A DNA stretch of 6,965 nucleotides, from contig VAZS01000116.1 in the NCBI GenBank assembly GCA_005884855.1, forward strand, positions 1 through 6,965, given 5' to 3'. This stretch comes from Alphaproteobacteria bacterium (lineage in GTDB: Bacteria; Pseudomonadota; Alphaproteobacteria; Rhizobiales; Xanthobacteraceae). Below the pieces are notes generated by a model. The model did no database searches. It had not been told where the DNA came from and saw only the letters and a list, made by a program, of their open reading frames with translations. This document shows, one piece after another, positions 5,343 through 6,965 of the stretch. A program made the position numbers and the translations under genes. How positions within the stretch are numbered: position 1 is the stretch's first letter; each line of letters opens with the position of its first letter.

Positions 5343-6341
5343 ATGGCGCTACCCGATTTCTCTATGCGTCAGCTGCTCGAAGCTGGCGTTCACTTTGGCC
5401 ATCAATCGCACCGCTGGAATCCGAAAATGGCGGATTACATTTTCGGTGCCCGCAATAACATCCACATCATCGACCTCGCCCAGACCGTGCCGCTGTTGCA
5501 CCGCGCGCTGCAGGCCGTCAGCGATACCGTCGCCAAGGGCGGCCGTATCCTGTTCGTCGGCACCAAGCGCCAGGCACAGGAAGGCATTGCGGAGGCGGCC
5601 AAGCGCTCGGCGCAGTATTTCGTGAATTCGCGCTGGCTCGGCGGCACCTTGACGAACTGGAAGACGATTTCCGGCTCGATCAAGCGACTGCGACACCTCG
5701 ATGAAGTGCTCAATTCAGGCGATGCCACTGCTTATACGAAGAAGGAACGCCTGACGCTGCAGCGCGAACGCGACAAGCTCGACCGTTCGCTGGGCGGCAT
5801 CAAGGAAATGGGCGGTCTGCCCGACATGATCTTCGTGATCGATACCAACAAGGAAGACATCGCGATCCAGGAAGCCCAGCGGCTGAACATTCCTGTTGCC
5901 GCAATCGTTGACACGAATTCGGATCCCAAGGGCATCAGCTACGTCATTCCCGGCAACGACGACGCCGGCCGGGCGATCTCGCTGTATTGCGATCTGGTTG
6001 CCCGCGCTGTGATTGACGGCATCTCGCGTGCTCAAGGCGATGCCGGAATCGATGTCGGCGCTTCGGCCCAGCCAGTCCGCGAGGAGATTCCAACGGCGCC
6101 GCAAGCAACCGGCTTCCAGGGTCTCGCCGGGCCTCGTGGAGCCGCCGACGACCTCAAAAAGCTCAGCGGCGTCTCCGGCACGATCGAGAAGAAGTTCAAC
6201 GATCTTGGCATCTTCCACTTTTGGCAGCTGGCCGAACTCGATCACGACACCGCCCATAAGATCGGCGAAGAAGTCGGACTGCCATCTCGCGCCGATGCGT
6301 GGGTGGCTCAGGCCAAGGCTTTGACCGCGGAAGCGGAATAA
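5343..6341 (+). CDS. rpsB: 30S ribosomal protein S2 with C-terminal extension
   Basis: S2 is a small-subunit protein at the head-platform junction and is needed for S1 binding. ATG 5343 gives the conserved opening [24 protein letters not shown] (5330-5333) is nine bases upstream. A TTG at 5301 would add 14 unconserved residues across the ribosome binding site and is rejected. Core motifs are all present: [67 protein letters not shown]. The product is 332 residues against about 240 in E. coli. The surplus is a linker (about 230-268, rich in Ala, Pro and Gln) and a helix-hairpin-helix-like domain (about 269-332: [27 protein letters not shown]). This extension is usual in Rhizobiales S2, as far as I recall. 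rpsB leads the operon with tsf. Confidence 0.97.
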   Translation: MALPDFSMRQLLEAGVHFGHQSHRWNPKMADYIFGARNNIHIIDLAQTVPLLHRALQAVSDTVAKGGRILFVGTKRQAQEGIAEAAKRSAQYFVNSRWLGGTLTNWKTISGSIKRLRHLDEVLNSGDATAYTKKERLTLQRERDKLDRSLGGIKEMGGLPDMIFVIDTNKEDIAIQEAQRLNIPVAAIVDTNSDPKGISYVIPGNDDAGRAISLYCDLVARAVIDGISRAQGDAGIDVGASAQPVREEIPTAPQATGFQGLAGPRGAADDLKKLSGVSGTIEKKFNDLGIFHFWQLAELDHDTAHKIGEEVGLPSRADAWVAQAKALTAEAE

Positions 6342-6351
6342 TCCAACGCGC

Positions 6352-6371
6352 TGGCCGGAACGTTCCGGCCA
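6352..6371. promoter_or_regulatory. Perfect 20-bp palindrome between rpsB and tsf
   Basis: TGGCCGGAAC followed by GTTCCGGCCA is a perfect palindrome with 10-bp arms, starting 11 bases after the rpsB stop. In RNA it would make a strong G+C-rich hairpin, followed by ACCAATTTCAATT, which is only mildly T-rich. A partial terminator that lowers tsf relative to rpsB, or a transcript-stabilising hairpin, fits the place; the lack of a real T-run argues against full termination. Confidence 0.5.
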
Positions 6372-6464
6372 CCAATTTCAATTCGCGTAATTTCCTGGTG
6401 ACAAACAGCGGCGAGGCAGCGGAAGCGGCGCCGCCGTCGCCCGTACAGGCAAAGGATTGCAACG

Positions 6465-6965
6465 ATGGCAACAATCACAGCAGCGATGGTCAAGGACCTT
6501 CGCGAGACGACCGGTGTCGGCATGATGGACTGCAAGCAGGCGCTCGCCGAGAACAACGGGGACATGCAGGCGGCCATCGATTGGTTACGCAAGAAGGGGC
6601 TGTCCAAAGCTGCGAAGAAAGCTGGCCGGGTCGCGGCGGAGGGCCTGATCGGCGCGCTCACGTCGGTTAACAAGGGCGTTGTGGTCGAGGTCAATTCCGA
6701 GACCGACTTCGTTGCGCGCAACGAGCAGTTCCAAGGCTTGGTCAAGATGATCGCGCAGGTCGCGCTCGCCGTCGGGGCGGATGTGGAGAAAATCAAGGCC
6801 GCGAAGGCTGGCAGCGTCACTGTCGAAACCGCTATTTCGGATGCGATTGCGACCATCGGCGAGAACATGACGCTGCGGCGCGCCGCTTCGCTCGAAGTCA
6901 GCAAGGGCGTCGTATCGAGTTACGTGCACAACGCGGTTATCGACGGCGCGGGCAAGATGGGGGTG
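6465..6965 (+). CDS. tsf: Elongation factor Ts, N-terminal part (runs off window)
   Basis: EF-Ts exchanges GDP for GTP on EF-Tu in the cytoplasm. ATG 6465 follows AAAGGA (6451-6456) with an eight-base gap. The 167 visible residues begin [20 protein letters not shown], followed by [27 protein letters not shown] and AAEGLIGA, which is the N-terminal UBA-like domain. The core then opens with [14 protein letters not shown], which holds the TDFV signature that contacts EF-Tu. The frame is open to the right edge; the family usually has about 300 residues in this group, so roughly half is visible. It lies 123 bases after rpsB on the same strand, the standard rpsB-tsf order. Confidence 0.97.
   Translation, partial: MATITAAMVKDLRETTGVGMMDCKQALAENNGDMQAAIDWLRKKGLSKAAKKAGRVAAEGLIGALTSVNKGVVVEVNSETDFVARNEQFQGLVKMIAQVALAVGADVEKIKAAKAGSVTVETAISDAIATIGENMTLRRAASLEVSKGVVSSYVHNAVIDGAGKMGV

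Noticed and set aside
1..6965. CRISPR array, tRNA or rRNA genes
   Set aside because: No regularly spaced repeats and no tRNA-like cloverleaf or rRNA sequence were seen by eye on either strand.

Overview
The window looks like chromosomal DNA of an alphaproteobacterium in the Bradyrhizobium/Rhodopseudomonas/Afipia neighbourhood (Rhizobiales). Three things point there: G+C-rich coding sequence, proteins that closely resemble what I recall of that group (DnaE, a Tat-exported beta-carbonic anhydrase, S2 with a long C-terminal extension, EF-Ts), and two GTTC-N7-GTTC LexA boxes of the alphaproteobacterial type. This placement comes from reading the proteins, not from a database search.

Layout, left to right, all genes on the + strand. 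Positions 1-93 are the last codons of an upstream protein, probably the tail of an insertion-sequence transposase. Positions 140-299 hold a compact unit: a sigma70-like promoter overlapped by two LexA boxes of opposite orientation, then a strong ribosome binding site and a 32-residue single-span membrane protein. Positions 300-468 are a structured leader without a gene. Positions 469-3734 are dnaE, the replicative DNA polymerase III alpha subunit, but broken twice. One scar in the PHP domain shifts the frame. A second, in-frame scar removes the PDFDIDF segment that carries two of the three catalytic aspartates. Next come a periplasmic beta-class carbonic anhydrase (3769-4512), a small DUF2846-like lipoprotein with its own promoter (4636-5160), and the translation pair rpsB (5343-6341) and tsf (6465 to beyond the window end).

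How the genes relate. rpsB-tsf is the usual ribosomal protein S2/EF-Ts operon with a palindrome between the genes. dnaE and the carbonic anhydrase are only 34 bases apart and could share a transcript. The lipoprotein looks independently transcribed. The LexA-controlled small gene lies directly upstream of dnaE and may read through into it.

The two points most worth following are the LexA-controlled membrane microprotein, which resembles SOS-induced division inhibitors in size, topology and control but not detectably in sequence, and the loss of the catalytic centre from what should be an essential polymerase gene. The second implies another intact copy, a real pseudogene, or an assembly fault.
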